A stretch of 64,000 nt of DNA from Bog-950 sp046329495 (GTDB taxonomy: Bacteria; Bacteroidota; Bacteroidia; Chitinophagales; LD1), in NCBI GenBank assembly GCA_046329495.1, contig JAXLUO010000001.1:496001-560000 (forward strand), read 5' to 3'. Shown here piece after piece: positions 24,565 through 35,700 of the stretch; within the stretch, counting starts at the first letter, position 1; every line of letters begins with the position of its first letter. The position numbers and the translations under genes were made by a program. The notes beneath the pieces are model-generated. The model was not told the DNA's origin. It did no database searches and saw only the letters and a list, made by a program, of their open reading frames with translations.

Positions 24565-25794
24565 TTACTTTGAGAAGTGCTTGAGGTTGCGCACCTCTGA
24601 CTCATCCAGAAAACGCCAGCGGCCACGTGCCAGGTCCTTTTTGGTAAGGCCTGCAAAAAACACACGATCCAGCTTCATTACTTCGTAGCCAAGCGCTTCG
24701 AATATGCGGCGTACAAAACGGTTTTTACCGGTATGTATTTGTATGCCAATCTCTGCTTTGTTCTTAGGGTTCGGGTAGGCTATTTCGTCTACCTCGGCAA
24801 TCCCATCTTCTAACACCACACCACCTTCGGCAATTTTTTCAAAATCTTCCATCAGTAATTTCTTATCGAGAATTACGTGATAGATTTTCTGCACCTCGCT
24901 GCTTGGGTGGGTAAGCTTTTGGGCCAGTTCACCATCGTTGGTAATCAGCAGAACTCCTGTAGTGTTACGATCCAAACGGCCTACGGGATACAAGCGTGGC
25001 TTGATAGGTGTTTTCATTTGCGGATAGGCAGTACGGATAAGATCCATTACTGTTTTACGTCCGCGTTCATCGTTTACGGTAGTGATAAAGTCCTTTGGCT
25101 TGTTTAGCAGAATGTAGAACTTTTTTTCGAGGCTCAGGTTCTTGCCTTCAAATTCTACTTTATCGGTAGCAGTTACCTTGTAACCCATTTCGGTTACAAC
25201 TTTGCCGTTCACTTTTACTTTTCCTTCTTTAATCAACTCATCGGCTTTGCGGCGCGAGGCGATTCCGGCATGGCTCAAGTATTTATTCAGGCGAATCTCG
25301 TTGCTTTGTACTGCATCGGGACTATAAATGCCGTCCTCTTCCTCTTCAACGCGTTCTTTTTTGCCTTTATGAAACTTCTTGGTAAAGTATTCCTTAGCTT
25401 CCTCTACAACGCCGTCGAACTTGCGTTTCTTTTTATAAGGAATGCCTGATGCTTTTTTTGCAGGTGCGAAATCGCCATCGGCTTTTTTACGGAATTTTTT
25501 TTCCGGACCACCTTCTGAAAATCCGCCCGGCTTTTTACCGAACTTTTTAGCAGGCTTGTCACCAAACTTAGAGAACGACTTCTTAGGAAACTCGCGCGCA
25601 GGTGCTTCGTCGCTACCAGCCGCTGCTTTTTTCTTTACAAACTTTTTAGGAGCACCCTCATCAAATTTTGCATACGCCTTCTTGGGCTTGCTGAATTTTT
25701 TGTCACCTTCCTTCATGTCGGTTTTCGCAACCGTCTTTTTAAAGCGGGGCTTGGAAGGCTTGTCTCCGGAATTATCAGAAAAATCTTTTCGCAC
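24565..25794 (-). CDS. rluB: RluB/RsuA-type 23S rRNA pseudouridine synthase with long basic extension
   Basis: 409 residues. The first about 165 are a low-complexity Lys/Phe/Pro/Gly-rich extension built from KKF and KPKK-like units. Then come an S4 RNA-binding domain (about 165-215; RLNKYLSHAGIASRRKADELI) and the catalytic domain with the active-site Asp in YPVGRLDRNTTGV. Relatives convert specific uridines of 23S rRNA (RluB: U2605 in E. coli) to pseudouridine. RluE/RluF/RsuA specificity cannot be excluded. The start is GTG 25794, only 4 nt from a perfect -7 box (TATCTTTG at 25799-25806), so the mRNA would be leaderless or nearly so. Similar extensions are frequent in Bacteroidota RluB. Confidence 0.9.
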   Translation of the reverse strand: MRKDFSDNSGDKPSKPRFKKTVAKTDMKEGDKKFSKPKKAYAKFDEGAPKKFVKKKAAAGSDEAPAREFPKKSFSKFGDKPAKKFGKKPGGFSEGGPEKKFRKKADGDFAPAKKASGIPYKKKRKFDGVVEEAKEYFTKKFHKGKKERVEEEEDGIYSPDAVQSNEIRLNKYLSHAGIASRRKADELIKEGKVKVNGKVVTEMGYKVTATDKVEFEGKNLSLEKKFYILLNKPKDFITTVNDERGRKTVMDLIRTAYPQMKTPIKPRLYPVGRLDRNTTGVLLITNDGELAQKLTHPSSEVQKIYHVILDKKLLMEDFEKIAEGGVVLEDGIAEVDEIAYPNPKNKAEIGIQIHTGKNRFVRRIFEALGYEVMKLDRVFFAGLTKKDLARGRWRFLDESEVRNLKHFSK

Positions 25795-25798
25795 GCGT

Positions 25799-25806
25799 CA
25801 AAGATA
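25799..25806 (-). promoter_or_regulatory. -7 box for rluB
   Basis: The minus strand reads TATCTTTG, a perfect TAnnTTTG, ending 4 nt before GTG 25794. No obvious -33 TTTG was found. Confidence 0.5.
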
Positions 25807-25879
25807 AACTTTCGGGCTAAAGTTGCGCTTTAAAGATTTTGAAAGCTTTACCCATACTTAGTATGCAGGTAATGAATGG

Positions 25880-27931
25880 TTATTTCAATTCAACTGATAC
25901 AATTTCCACACGGCGTTCAACAGCAGCTGCAGGATTGTATACCGAGTTGGGTTTATCCTCGCGGTTATCGCTGATGGTTTTAGCCGCGGTTTCTTCACCA
26001 AGCGATTCGTTCTTAAGCGTTAAGGCGCCACTTGCTACATAAGGCAGCAGGATGCCATCGCGGTAATGAAAGAAATAGTTGCGTAGGGACGCTACACGGC
26101 GGTAGCCGAGTTTAATGTTGTACTCATTGAAGTTCAAGGGAGAACAATAGCCTTTGATGGTTACCTCCACCTTATTGCCTGCCTGTAAAAGATCAAGTAA
26201 TTGCGAAGTGAAAGCTACCAGGTTGTAATACCCTTTATCTACCTTATCGGCAAACAGATCAGCAATCTCTTTTTCTGCCGAAGTGCGATTATCCTTTGTT
26301 ACTGTTTTTGGATACTCACGTGCATACTCATTGCGCAACAACGAATAGGCCTCGTACGTTTGCCGATAATCCAGTTTGGTGGTGTCGCTAAGGGTTTTAG
26401 CATCGGGCTCATCGTTATGGAAATAAAGTGTTACCGGCAACAACTGTTTGATTTTTCGCGCGGTTTCGTCAATAAACTTCCGGGGTTCAGAGGTTGTGGT
26501 GGTTGTTAGTGCAGTAGTTACCGGAGCTGTGCCAACCGGTGTATCAATCTTTACAATTGGCGGAATAGAGTGAGGTGTATCAACCGGCACTACCAGTGCT
26601 ACAATAGGTGTATCGGGCCGGTTAATTTTCCGGTTGGTTTTGTAGGCATAAATATCGTTGCAGCAGGTTTCGGCCTCAATAAAGTAACTGCCTTTGCGAT
26701 TGCTGGTTAGGTAGGCTTTGGCATTATCACCACTTAACGCATAATACAAATCGTTTTGGGGCGAGTTAATTGGCTGCATCAGGTTTTGGGGCCTGCTCCA
26801 GGTGGTGTATTCTCCGGTAGTTTCAAAAATGTCGTAAGCGCCGTAGCCATAATACCAATCGCTGCTGAAGAACAGTTTCTTGTTGTTTACATCGTAAAAC
26901 GGCGTTATCTCATTGCCTTGTGTATTAAGGCTTGCACCTGCATTTACGGCATGCTCATAAGTGCCGTCAGTCTTCAAACGCGCCATCCATATATCCATAT
27001 TGCCAAGCCCACCAGTGCGGTCGGAAGCAAAGAAGAGTACTTCGTTGCCCTGTTTATCGTAGCCTACTACAGGCTGTGTATTGGTGGCAGAAGGGTCATT
27101 CACATGGTCGCTGAGCTTTTCGGCAGGCGTCCATTTAAAATCTTCGTAGCGGGTAACATAAATATCGCAACGGGTATGTGTGGCATCCTTCTGCTCGCAT
27201 TCGGTAAAAAAGAATCGTTTACTATCAGGCGAATAAGCGCCATTACCCACGTGCAAACTTTCGTTAGCGCCGTTTGGCGTATATACCGGTGCGGGATTAG
27301 GTTGCTGATTATAAATGCGTGTTAGGTATTTCTCGTTCTTTTCATCGCCTGTTATGTTACGCAACGAAGAGAATTGAAGTTTATCGGGGAATACCGGGAT
27401 GGGATTGAATTCGGACTTCGTACTGTTTACCTCCTTGCCCAGGTGTTCTATTTTAATGCTATCAACCGGTTGTTGGTGGTCGATAACCCAGGAACATGAC
27501 TCCATTTCCTGTTGGGCTTTAGCACTGAAGTAGTCTTTCTTCTTGTATTTGTTCCTGAATTTTTTGAAGGCCGCCAAAGCATCCTCCGTTTTGCATTCGC
27601 AAATGCTGCGTAAAGTAAGGCCTAACCAAAATTGGGTTAAAGGGAATTGGTTGCTTTTATCGTATTTGGCCACCATACGATATGCGGCTGCGGCACCGGC
27701 ATAGTCGTTAAACATGCGCGAGGCTTCGCCCAACTTGTAATATAGCTCAGGGTTCTCCGGGTCTTTTTTAGCGGCGTCCTCATAATACTGCGCGGCAGCA
27801 AAGTATTCGCCATCGGAATACTTTTTGTCGCCGGCCTTTAGTAATTGATTTACTGTTTGGGCTTGCAGCGTTGCTGGCACGACAATAGACAAAAGAAACG
27901 CCAATAAAATATGTAGAGAAGCTTTACGCAT
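25880..27931 (-). CDS. OmpA-family protein with TPR and PD40 beta-propeller, T9SS module partner
   Basis: 683 residues. Signal peptide (1-24, VPATLQAQ), TPR pair (about 30-110; GEYFAAAQYYEDAAKKDPENPEL), a PD40/WD40-like propeller (about 195-400; GAYSPDSKRFFFTECE and FSSDWYYGYGAYDIFETT), a Pro/Thr linker and an OmpA-like C-terminus (about 575-683; VTIKGYCSPLNFNEYNIKLG). This architecture is that of PorE/SprE-neighbourhood outer-membrane proteins which link T9SS or surface adhesins to peptidoglycan. It lies 4 bp after the PorP/SprF stop and is the last gene of the operon 32590-25880. A trans-envelope anchoring role for the CHU_C protein is an inference from that context. Confidence 0.88.
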   Translation of the reverse strand: MRKASLHILLAFLLSIVVPATLQAQTVNQLLKAGDKKYSDGEYFAAAQYYEDAAKKDPENPELYYKLGEASRMFNDYAGAAAAYRMVAKYDKSNQFPLTQFWLGLTLRSICECKTEDALAAFKKFRNKYKKKDYFSAKAQQEMESCSWVIDHQQPVDSIKIEHLGKEVNSTKSEFNPIPVFPDKLQFSSLRNITGDEKNEKYLTRIYNQQPNPAPVYTPNGANESLHVGNGAYSPDSKRFFFTECEQKDATHTRCDIYVTRYEDFKWTPAEKLSDHVNDPSATNTQPVVGYDKQGNEVLFFASDRTGGLGNMDIWMARLKTDGTYEHAVNAGASLNTQGNEITPFYDVNNKKLFFSSDWYYGYGAYDIFETTGEYTTWSRPQNLMQPINSPQNDLYYALSGDNAKAYLTSNRKGSYFIEAETCCNDIYAYKTNRKINRPDTPIVALVVPVDTPHSIPPIVKIDTPVGTAPVTTALTTTTTSEPRKFIDETARKIKQLLPVTLYFHNDEPDAKTLSDTTKLDYRQTYEAYSLLRNEYAREYPKTVTKDNRTSAEKEIADLFADKVDKGYYNLVAFTSQLLDLLQAGNKVEVTIKGYCSPLNFNEYNIKLGYRRVASLRNYFFHYRDGILLPYVASGALTLKNESLGEETAAKTISDNREDKPNSVYNPAAAVERRVEIVSVELK

Positions 27932-27935
27932 CGGC

Positions 27936-29015
27936 TTACAAGAATGTAGGGCATACAGCGCCCGGCTTATTAATTTTCTTTACACGGGCCAGTATATAAA
28001 TTACGCTGGCTTCAAACCCACCATTGTAGCGGCTGGCAGCCGTTAGTTTGGTAAAGTTTATATCGTAGCTAAGGTTTACCTGCAGGTTATCGAAATCCAT
28101 ACCGGCAAATAGCCAGCCGGCATCTACCATACGGCCATAAGCACCTAAGTTAAGCGCAATGGTATGGGCAATTTTTACAGGCAGGTAGTATTTGGCATGC
28201 AGGCCAAAGTCTACTTCCTGTTTTACATCCTGGCGCTGGAACATTAGCTCAGGAACCAGATCGACCCGTTTGCTTACTTTAACTTGAGCACGTACATGTG
28301 CGGTATAGCGCAGGTTTAATTTTACGCTTTGATCGTTAAAGTAAGTTTGACTTGGCTGGCTAAGGTGTGCTACTGAAAAGCCGACAGTTACATTGGTGCG
28401 GTCGGTTTTTTTCCAGCGATAGGCAATACCCAGGTTTAAATCGAAAAAATTGAATTTGGTGCGGGTGAAATTTTCGTCTATGGCGATTGTAGGATCATAG
28501 GTATCGCCGTTCCACTGATTATCGAAATACAGTTTATTATAACTAAAACTTCGGTTTACAATGCCAAACTGAATGCCAAGTGAAAGCGCATGATGTTGCT
28601 GCTTATCCAGCGTTTTCATGTAAGCTACTGATAATGCTGCGTTAAGGGCTGTAAAGCGCGAATCGCCTGCGCGGTCGAAGAAGAAAACAAAACCACCGCC
28701 TACACGGTCGCCGTTGTTAAGCGTAACAAAATTCATTTCGGCAGAGGCTGAGAAAGTGTTAAAGCGCACAGGAACGGTAGGCCACTGATTTTTATAATTA
28801 CCAACAAAACGAAAATCACCGTCGAAAAAGTTAGTGTTAGCCGGGTTTTGGTTTAAGGGGGAAAAGTTGAACTGAGAAAAGTGAATGTCCTGTGCTGAAA
28901 GGTGATTAAAAGGCAACAGACAAGAGAACACAAGCAACATACTAAGTAACCGGTAAGCTGGCGGCTGCTTAGTATCTGTTATCTGATTTCTGATGGCTAT
29001 TATAGGTCTCATCAT
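27936..29015 (-). CDS. PorP/SprF family T9SS outer-membrane protein
   Basis: 359 residues with the family N-terminus DIHFSQFNFSPLNQNPANTN after a signal peptide. The signal is preceded by about 25 polar residues, so the actual start could be the internal Met at residue 26 (MLLVFSCLLPF); the longer start is retained because ATG 29015 overlaps the upstream stop codon by one base (TAATG), implying translational coupling. A beta-barrel pattern with alternating strands fills the rest. It lies directly after the 1191-residue CHU_C gene, so it is the probable specific export partner of that protein. Confidence 0.92.
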   Translation of the reverse strand: MMRPIIAIRNQITDTKQPPAYRLLSMLLVFSCLLPFNHLSAQDIHFSQFNFSPLNQNPANTNFFDGDFRFVGNYKNQWPTVPVRFNTFSASAEMNFVTLNNGDRVGGGFVFFFDRAGDSRFTALNAALSVAYMKTLDKQQHHALSLGIQFGIVNRSFSYNKLYFDNQWNGDTYDPTIAIDENFTRTKFNFFDLNLGIAYRWKKTDRTNVTVGFSVAHLSQPSQTYFNDQSVKLNLRYTAHVRAQVKVSKRVDLVPELMFQRQDVKQEVDFGLHAKYYLPVKIAHTIALNLGAYGRMVDAGWLFAGMDFDNLQVNLSYDINFTKLTAASRYNGGFEASVIYILARVKKINKPGAVCPTFL

Positions 29016-32000
29016 TATCTTAATAAGGTTACGTTGCCTTTCTTAAAAAATTTTTCTCCCGAAGGGCACAGGCCTTCGGCATAATAACCAAATACGGCAG
29101 GATCTAAACGCGCGCCCTTAAAGGTGCCATCCCAACCTTTACTGATATCCTTTGTTTCGAATACCTTTTGGCCCCAGCGGTCGTAAACAGCGAAGTATAA
29201 GTTAGTGAGATAATTGCCCCGCACATAAAGCACATCGTTCTTGCCATCGTTGTTAGGTGTAAATGCGTTGGGGATATAAATGTTACCTTCTGCACATGGT
29301 TTGTTCAATACTATTACTACCACCGAATCGCGTTTCTTACAGCCCTGGGTATCGGCTACTTCTACATAATAGGTATGGGTATTTGTTGGCCAAGCCAAAG
29401 GATTAGCAATTTGTGTTTCGCTAAGCGTGGGGTCTGCAGTCCATTGTATGGTAGCTACACCGCCACTAAGCGTTAAACCTAATTGTGTTGTATCACCAAA
29501 GGTGATGGTATCGGGTGTGGCAAAGGCATTTACATTAGGTATACCCGACAATACATTTATTTGAATGGATGCGGTGTTGGAGCAACCGAACTGATTGGTT
29601 GCGGTTACAGTGTATAATGTGTTTTGCGAAGGGCTAACCTGCGGGTTAGCGGTATTGCCGCCACTTAGTATAGAACTGGCCGGGGCCCATGCATAGGTAA
29701 GCTGCTGATTGGGTAGGCTGTTTGTAACACTTAAGGTTAAGGTATCGCCGGGGCATAATACATCGCTGCCCTGTAAATGGAGTGTATCCTTGGTTACATA
29801 CACGGTTTGGAAGACAGTATCGGTGCAAAGCCCGTTTGAAACCAGCAACCGGTAAGTAGTTGTTTGCGTGGGAGTAGCAAAAGGATTGGATACAGTTACA
29901 TCGCTTAAGGTAGCACCGGGCGACCAGAGATAAGTAGTTGCCGAATCAATAACCGGAGGAATACCTATTTGAATGCTTTGCGTGGTGCAGATGCTCAAGG
30001 CCGGAAGGCTATCGTTCCCATTATTGCCAATTACCAATACCTTTTTGGTAATCGTATCGCTGGAGTTGCAACTGCCGGGATCGCTTACTATAAGCGTGAC
30101 ATCGTAAACGCCGGTAAGTGTATAGGTATGCGTTGGGTTAACCTGCGTGGAGGTGGTGCTATCGCCAAAGAACCACTTGTATGCGGGCTGCAAAACCGTA
30201 TCGCTTTTATTGGTAAAACTTACCGGTACATTGGTACAAGCGTTGGGGAATTGAAAGTCGGCCAAGCACAATGGTACATTCAAATCGAATTTAAAAATAG
30301 CGTTATTGCAATTGTTGCTATGGTTGGTAGGGCTTACGGCACCCGGGGTAGTAGGGAAATCGTCGTTACTGCCACAGCCCGCGCACACCGATTGATATAC
30401 TATGCCCTGCTTATCAAAACGGCTGGTACCGCCATCCACGTGCTCTTCGCTGATGTTACCGCCGATAAACGTAGCATAGGTTAATGAAGAGGCGTCGTCC
30501 TTTAATACCATCAGGTAGAAATCCTGGCCATCGGTAGTGCCTTTTAATGCATTGGAGGTAACGTCAAGGCCTGTAGTGCCGCCGGTACCGCCTACAATAT
30601 TATTTACGCCCTGGCTACCCCATCCGCATGAATAGACGCTGTTGCAAACGTCAACCAGGAAGGCTGTTGGCGAGATATCAGTTACACCTAAGCCACGTCC
30701 CCAGCTGGTGCTCCAGATAAGGCTATCCAGTTGTGGTGTAATTTTAGCGATGAATTGGCCGCCGTTCGGTTTGTTATAGAGTGCGTTTTTAATAAAGTTG
30801 GTTCCAGCATTATCCGCCTGGCCAAGTACAAAAACATTGTTGCCTTTGTCGAGTTCTACAAAATAGATCTGGTCGTAATCGTTATAACCTAAATAGGTAG
30901 AACTGAGAATTTGTTGCCCGTTTTTATTGATGTGTGTTACAAAACCATCCGCATCGCCACCACCGAAAGAGGATTGCAATGCACCGGAAGAAACCGGAAA
31001 ATTGTTAGAACGGGTACCGCCGGCCACAAATAGGTTTTCATTATTGTCAATAGACACCGAATAGGCAGCATCATCATCCGAGCCGCCAAAGGTGGTGCTC
31101 CAAACCATGCTGGTAAGGTTGGCATCCATTTTAAATACGCAGGCATCCAATCCGCCACCAAAATTATTTTGGAAGGTGCCTGTAGAGCGCGGAAAGTTAG
31201 CTGAACGGGTGCTGGATACCACGTAGACATTGTCGGATTTATCAATGTCAATTTCACCCCGTACTTCATCGGCATAGTTGTGGCGAAGGAACCCCGGTGA
31301 ACTGTAAGGCTGGCCGGCGCGATAGTTCAATCCATCGTTATCGCTGCCGCCCACATAAGTAGATGCCAATAGTTGCGAACCATCGGCGCTAATTTTAGAA
31401 ATGACAATGTCGGAGCCGTGCACGTAGTGTGCGGCTATACCATCGAATACACCGGGATCGTTGCCCCCGTTGAACGTTGTATCGTAGGCTGAACTTGTAA
31501 CCGGATAGTTGTTGCAATCGGTAGTGCCAAGCATATACAACTCGTCGTTACTGTTTACGATTAGGCTATGTGGAAGGTCCTGTCCGTAGCCACCAAGATA
31601 AGTAGAGTAGATGCGTTGTGTTCCTGTAGCATTGTATTTGGTAATACCGATATCATCGCCGGGATAGGTGCCGCCATTGCTGAAGGTAATGATAGGGCCG
31701 CCAACATAATTCATTATATAATGACCAATCACCAAAGGATAGCCTGCACCAAAAACCGAACCTGCGGCAAAACCGTTGCCTTTAGAATCGTAGGTGGCGG
31801 AATAGCCAAAGTTATCGGCGGTAGAACCGGAGTAGGTTGAAAATACCAGGGTGGGGTCTATAATCAGTTCTTGCTTGCTGTTATATGCACCCAGCTTAAA
31901 AGTTACGTTATTTCCGCTTATTACGAATTTGCAATCTACTATCAATCTGAGGCCATTTACTTCCTGGTAAGCAAAGGGTTGCATGTCGGTTATATCTCCA

Positions 32001-32590
32001 ACTGTCGTCTTAATTACCAGCGCTCCTTCCTTGTTTATAAATAGGCTATCGGCACCGTTAAACTGCATTTTTACAAGTGCAGGATCAGCTCCCGGGCTTA
32101 CTACATATTGATATTTTAAGCCACCACCATCGGCGTTTACCTGCAGGTTAATGCCCGGGTAAAGGCGGTTATAGTTAACCTGCTGGTAGGCTTGAACATG
32201 GCCTGCCCATTTAGAGCGATCGCTACCTATAAAGTAGTTGAAGTATTCTTTTATGGCCTGTTGGCCTTGCTGCTCTACACTTGCCGAAGCACCGGAGAAG
32301 GTGATTTTAAACGCATGCCAGTGCATGGTGTAATCGATGGTTGGCTGATAGTTTTCGAGCTTGTGGTGGTCGCCTTTAATGCGGAGAATATCACGGGTGT
32401 CGAATAAATTAAAGGTTAAGCCTTGTTTCTCGAAAAACACGGCTCCGTTCTTTAACTCTCCCTTGTACAAGATGTTTGACTCCCATTGGCCCTTGTTTTC
32501 CTTAAAGTTAATGCAGCCCATACAAGCGGCAGCTTGTATTTCCCATAAAGGCACTTGTAAGATTAGCAGTAGTAACAATATCCGGCGCAT
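29015..32590 (-). CDS. Large secreted protein: SBBP-type repeats, PKD domain and CHU_C sorting domain
   Basis: 1191 residues. A signal peptide (1-20) is followed by a DUF7948-like N-terminal domain (NFKENKGQWESNILYKGEL), a series of SBBP-type beta-propeller repeats (about 240-740; motif S-T-Y-L/V-G-G), a PKD domain (about 770-850; YKWFFGDSTTSTQVNPTHTY), further Ig-like domains and the T9SS type B CHU_C domain in the last 90 residues (NAFTPNNDGKND ... YDRWGQKVFE). The protein would be displayed or released on the cell surface. The downstream PorP/SprF and OmpA/PD40 genes complete a self-contained export-and-anchor cassette. The natural ligand or substrate is unknown. Confidence 0.92.
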   Translation of the reverse strand: MRRILLLLLILQVPLWEIQAAACMGCINFKENKGQWESNILYKGELKNGAVFFEKQGLTFNLFDTRDILRIKGDHHKLENYQPTIDYTMHWHAFKITFSGASASVEQQGQQAIKEYFNYFIGSDRSKWAGHVQAYQQVNYNRLYPGINLQVNADGGGLKYQYVVSPGADPALVKMQFNGADSLFINKEGALVIKTTVGDITDMQPFAYQEVNGLRLIVDCKFVISGNNVTFKLGAYNSKQELIIDPTLVFSTYSGSTADNFGYSATYDSKGNGFAAGSVFGAGYPLVIGHYIMNYVGGPIITFSNGGTYPGDDIGITKYNATGTQRIYSTYLGGYGQDLPHSLIVNSNDELYMLGTTDCNNYPVTSSAYDTTFNGGNDPGVFDGIAAHYVHGSDIVISKISADGSQLLASTYVGGSDNDGLNYRAGQPYSSPGFLRHNYADEVRGEIDIDKSDNVYVVSSTRSANFPRSTGTFQNNFGGGLDACVFKMDANLTSMVWSTTFGGSDDDAAYSVSIDNNENLFVAGGTRSNNFPVSSGALQSSFGGGDADGFVTHINKNGQQILSSTYLGYNDYDQIYFVELDKGNNVFVLGQADNAGTNFIKNALYNKPNGGQFIAKITPQLDSLIWSTSWGRGLGVTDISPTAFLVDVCNSVYSCGWGSQGVNNIVGGTGGTTGLDVTSNALKGTTDGQDFYLMVLKDDASSLTYATFIGGNISEEHVDGGTSRFDKQGIVYQSVCAGCGSNDDFPTTPGAVSPTNHSNNCNNAIFKFDLNVPLCLADFQFPNACTNVPVSFTNKSDTVLQPAYKWFFGDSTTSTQVNPTHTYTLTGVYDVTLIVSDPGSCNSSDTITKKVLVIGNNGNDSLPALSICTTQSIQIGIPPVIDSATTYLWSPGATLSDVTVSNPFATPTQTTTYRLLVSNGLCTDTVFQTVYVTKDTLHLQGSDVLCPGDTLTLSVTNSLPNQQLTYAWAPASSILSGGNTANPQVSPSQNTLYTVTATNQFGCSNTASIQINVLSGIPNVNAFATPDTITFGDTTQLGLTLSGGVATIQWTADPTLSETQIANPLAWPTNTHTYYVEVADTQGCKKRDSVVVIVLNKPCAEGNIYIPNAFTPNNDGKNDVLYVRGNYLTNLYFAVYDRWGQKVFETKDISKGWDGTFKGARLDPAVFGYYAEGLCPSGEKFFKKGNVTLLR

Positions 32591-32615
32591 AGCGGGCTTG
32601 CGTATTAATAGCTGT

Positions 32616-32644
32616 CAAGTTTAGGCAAAATAAACCTTAACAAA
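32616..32644 (-). promoter_or_regulatory. Promoter of the CHU_C/PorP/OmpA operon
   Basis: The minus strand has TTTG (32644-32641), 17 nt, then TAAACTTG (32623-32616; one mismatch). The leader before ATG 32590 would be about 20 nt. Confidence 0.4.
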
Positions 32645-32703
32645 TACGCCTTACTGACTATCGCTACATGAATGTAGCAATTAAAGCACACAATAAAGAA
32701 GCC

Positions 32704-35700
32704 ATGAAAAAGGAATTTACAAAACAAGTAACAAGTATAGCACTGGTGCTCTTCGCGTTGTTTACGCTATCGGCAAATGCACAAATGGGTGCGCCTGATC
32801 GGCAGTATTACAAAGGGCAGGGCGTAGATTTTAAGTGCACCGGGGGATTAGTACTGCCTGATAGCTCCATTATTATAACCGGTAAGTTTGCTTATGTAAA
32901 CCAAACCCGGGTAAATGGTTTGGTGAAATTGTTTGCGGATGGTAGCATTGATAACTCCTTTAATGTAGGCACGGGGGCTAATGATCACGTAAACGTAATT
33001 GTTCGTCAGCCTGATGGGAAACTGCTAATTGCCGGCGACTTTACCGTGTTTAACGGAACAACCGTTAACCGCATTGCCCGATTGAATCCGGATGGTAGCA
33101 TGGATGCCACTTTTTTGACCGGCACCGGTTTTAATAATTCTATTTATACCCTAAATCTGCAAGCTGATGGCAAAATTTTGGCTGGTGGTATGTTTACCAC
33201 CTTTAATGGTGCCAGTGCCGGACGCATCATCCGTTTAAATTCGGACGGCACGCGCGATAATTCTTTTATCTGCGTACCGGGCGCCAGTGCTGCCGTGTAT
33301 GCTATTGATCATACTATGAATGACCAATACATAGTAGCTGGCGACTTTACCAGTATAAACGGCAACAGTATAAACCGCATTGTGCGTTTGAATAGTACAG
33401 GGACGGTAGATGGATCCTTTAACCCCGGCACCGGCACTAACAGCATAATTACTTCTGCTGTTGTTTTACCTAATCAGCAAATTATTCTTGGGGGCTATTT
33501 TTCAACCTATAATGGCACCACCAGTAAGCGCATTGCACGTATAATGCCTGATGGCTTATTTGATAGTACATTTGCTGCTACTTCAGCAGGTTTTAATAAC
33601 AATGTAAATGATATTGCGGTGCAGCCTGACGGAAAGATTTTAGCCGTTGGCGGGTTCACCTCTTATAATGGCACCACGCTTAACCGTATTGCACGTTTAG
33701 ATAGCAATGGCGTGCGGGATGCATCATTTAAAATCGGCGCAGGAGCGGATTTAAGTCTGAACGCTGTGTTTTTGAACCCCGATGGCAAGATTTATCTGGG
33801 CGGAACATTTACTTCTATAGATTCATTTGCGCGCATCCGCATAGCACGTTTAAATCCGAACGGTACTACCGACCGCACCTTTGTATCTAAGTCGCAATTT
33901 AACGGCGCCATTTGGGCTACAGGGTTTCAATCGAACGGTTTGGCCATTGTGGCCGGCAATATGACCACACATAACAAAGTGGTGGTTGGTCGTATCGCGC
34001 GCCTTGATTTAAGCGGCGAAATGGACCCTACCTTTAACGCTGCGGGTATAGGTGCCAATGACCTTATCCGTGCCCTTTTGGTACAGCCTGATGATAAAAT
34101 TGTACTGGTAGGCGACTTTACAAAATATAACAATGTAAGTTGTAACCGCATTTGCAGGCTGAATGCAGATGGCACGCTGGATGCTACATTTACCGTTGGT
34201 AGCGGTTTTAATGCATCGGCTTATAGCGTTGTGCTTCAACCAGACGGAAAGGTAATTATTGGGGGTAACTTTACTTCTTTTGCAGGAACCCCGGCCACTA
34301 GAATTGTTAGGCTGAATACAAATGGCACTATTGATGCGACTTTTAATACCGGATCAGGGTTTAATAATGCAGTGGTTAAGCTCTTATTGCAACCCGATGG
34401 AAAAGTTGTTGCGGGTGGCGCATATACCACTTTTAATAATGTTTTGGCCAATCGTATTAGTCGCTTAAATCCAAATGGCTCGGCGGACAACACCTTCAAT
34501 ACGTCAGCAGGATTTAATAATCACGTACAGTCATTGGCTTTGCAAACAGATGGGAAAATTGTGGTTGGAGGTTCATTTACATCGTTTAACGGCTATACAA
34601 AAACAAGGATAGCGCGTTTGAATTCAGACGGATCTCTGGACTCAACCTATGCTGCTTCAGCTAACGGAGCCGTGCTGGATTTAATGTATATTAAAGATGG
34701 AATTCTTGCAATTGGCCAGTTTGCTACTGCAAACAACATTACCCGGAACCATATTGCTTATTTTGAACAAACGGGCCGTTTGGACACGGTAACGTTTGCC
34801 TATACAAAAGGCACTACTACAGGTTATTTTATATCGATGACAAATAACACTGTTGAAAAACGCATTTTGTTAGGCGGAACAGGCAACGACTATGACGGCG
34901 CTTTGGCCATTAAACTGGCCAGGATAAATGCTGCCAACCTCGATCTTTTATGGACATCGGAAACTCTTTGCCCCGGCGCACAGTTTTATATACCAACTAA
35001 AACAACAAACAACTTAACCGCGGGCAATAGTTACAAAATACAACTTTCTGATTCAACCGGATTTTTTTCAAATCCTGTTACCGTAGGTGTTAAAACTTCT
35101 ACGGCATCCATCGACTCTGTATTAATAACCATTCCGGCTATCACTCCGGAAGGCAGCAATTATCGCCTGCGTGTAATTTCAACGGCATCGGCGGATACCA
35201 GTTATTGTACCGCTCCATTTGCTATACGTACCCTTCCTTCGCCGGTTGTTACTGCTTCGGGCGCTACCTCCTTTTGTGCTGGGAGCAACGTTAGCATAAC
35301 CTGCCCGGCAGCGCTTAGCTACCAATGGAACACCGGAGTTACCACAGCTTCATTAACTACCGGCAACACCGGAAGTTACGTGGTTACTGCTACTTACGCC
35401 TATGGATGCCAGGCTGTGTCGGCACCTTTGAATGTAACGGTGTATGCCGCACCGGATTCTTCGATCAGTATTGCCTCGGCTAACTTATGCGGTAATGCTG
35501 TTCAGTTACAAGCTGCTCCGGGGTTAAATTATCAATGGAGTACAGGCGCTACTACTTCTTCTATTGCAGTAAACGCAGCAGGTACTTACAGTTTGCTTTT
35601 AACCAATAGCTTCGGCTGTAAATCCGATTCTTCCATTACGGTAAACCCGTATAATCTGTCAGGAAATTTAATAGTTGCCAACGGTCCAACTTCGCTTTGC

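Noticed and set aside
26756..27325. 189-codon plus-strand frame inside the OmpA/PD40 gene
   Set aside because: Antisense to a well supported gene, low-information sequence.
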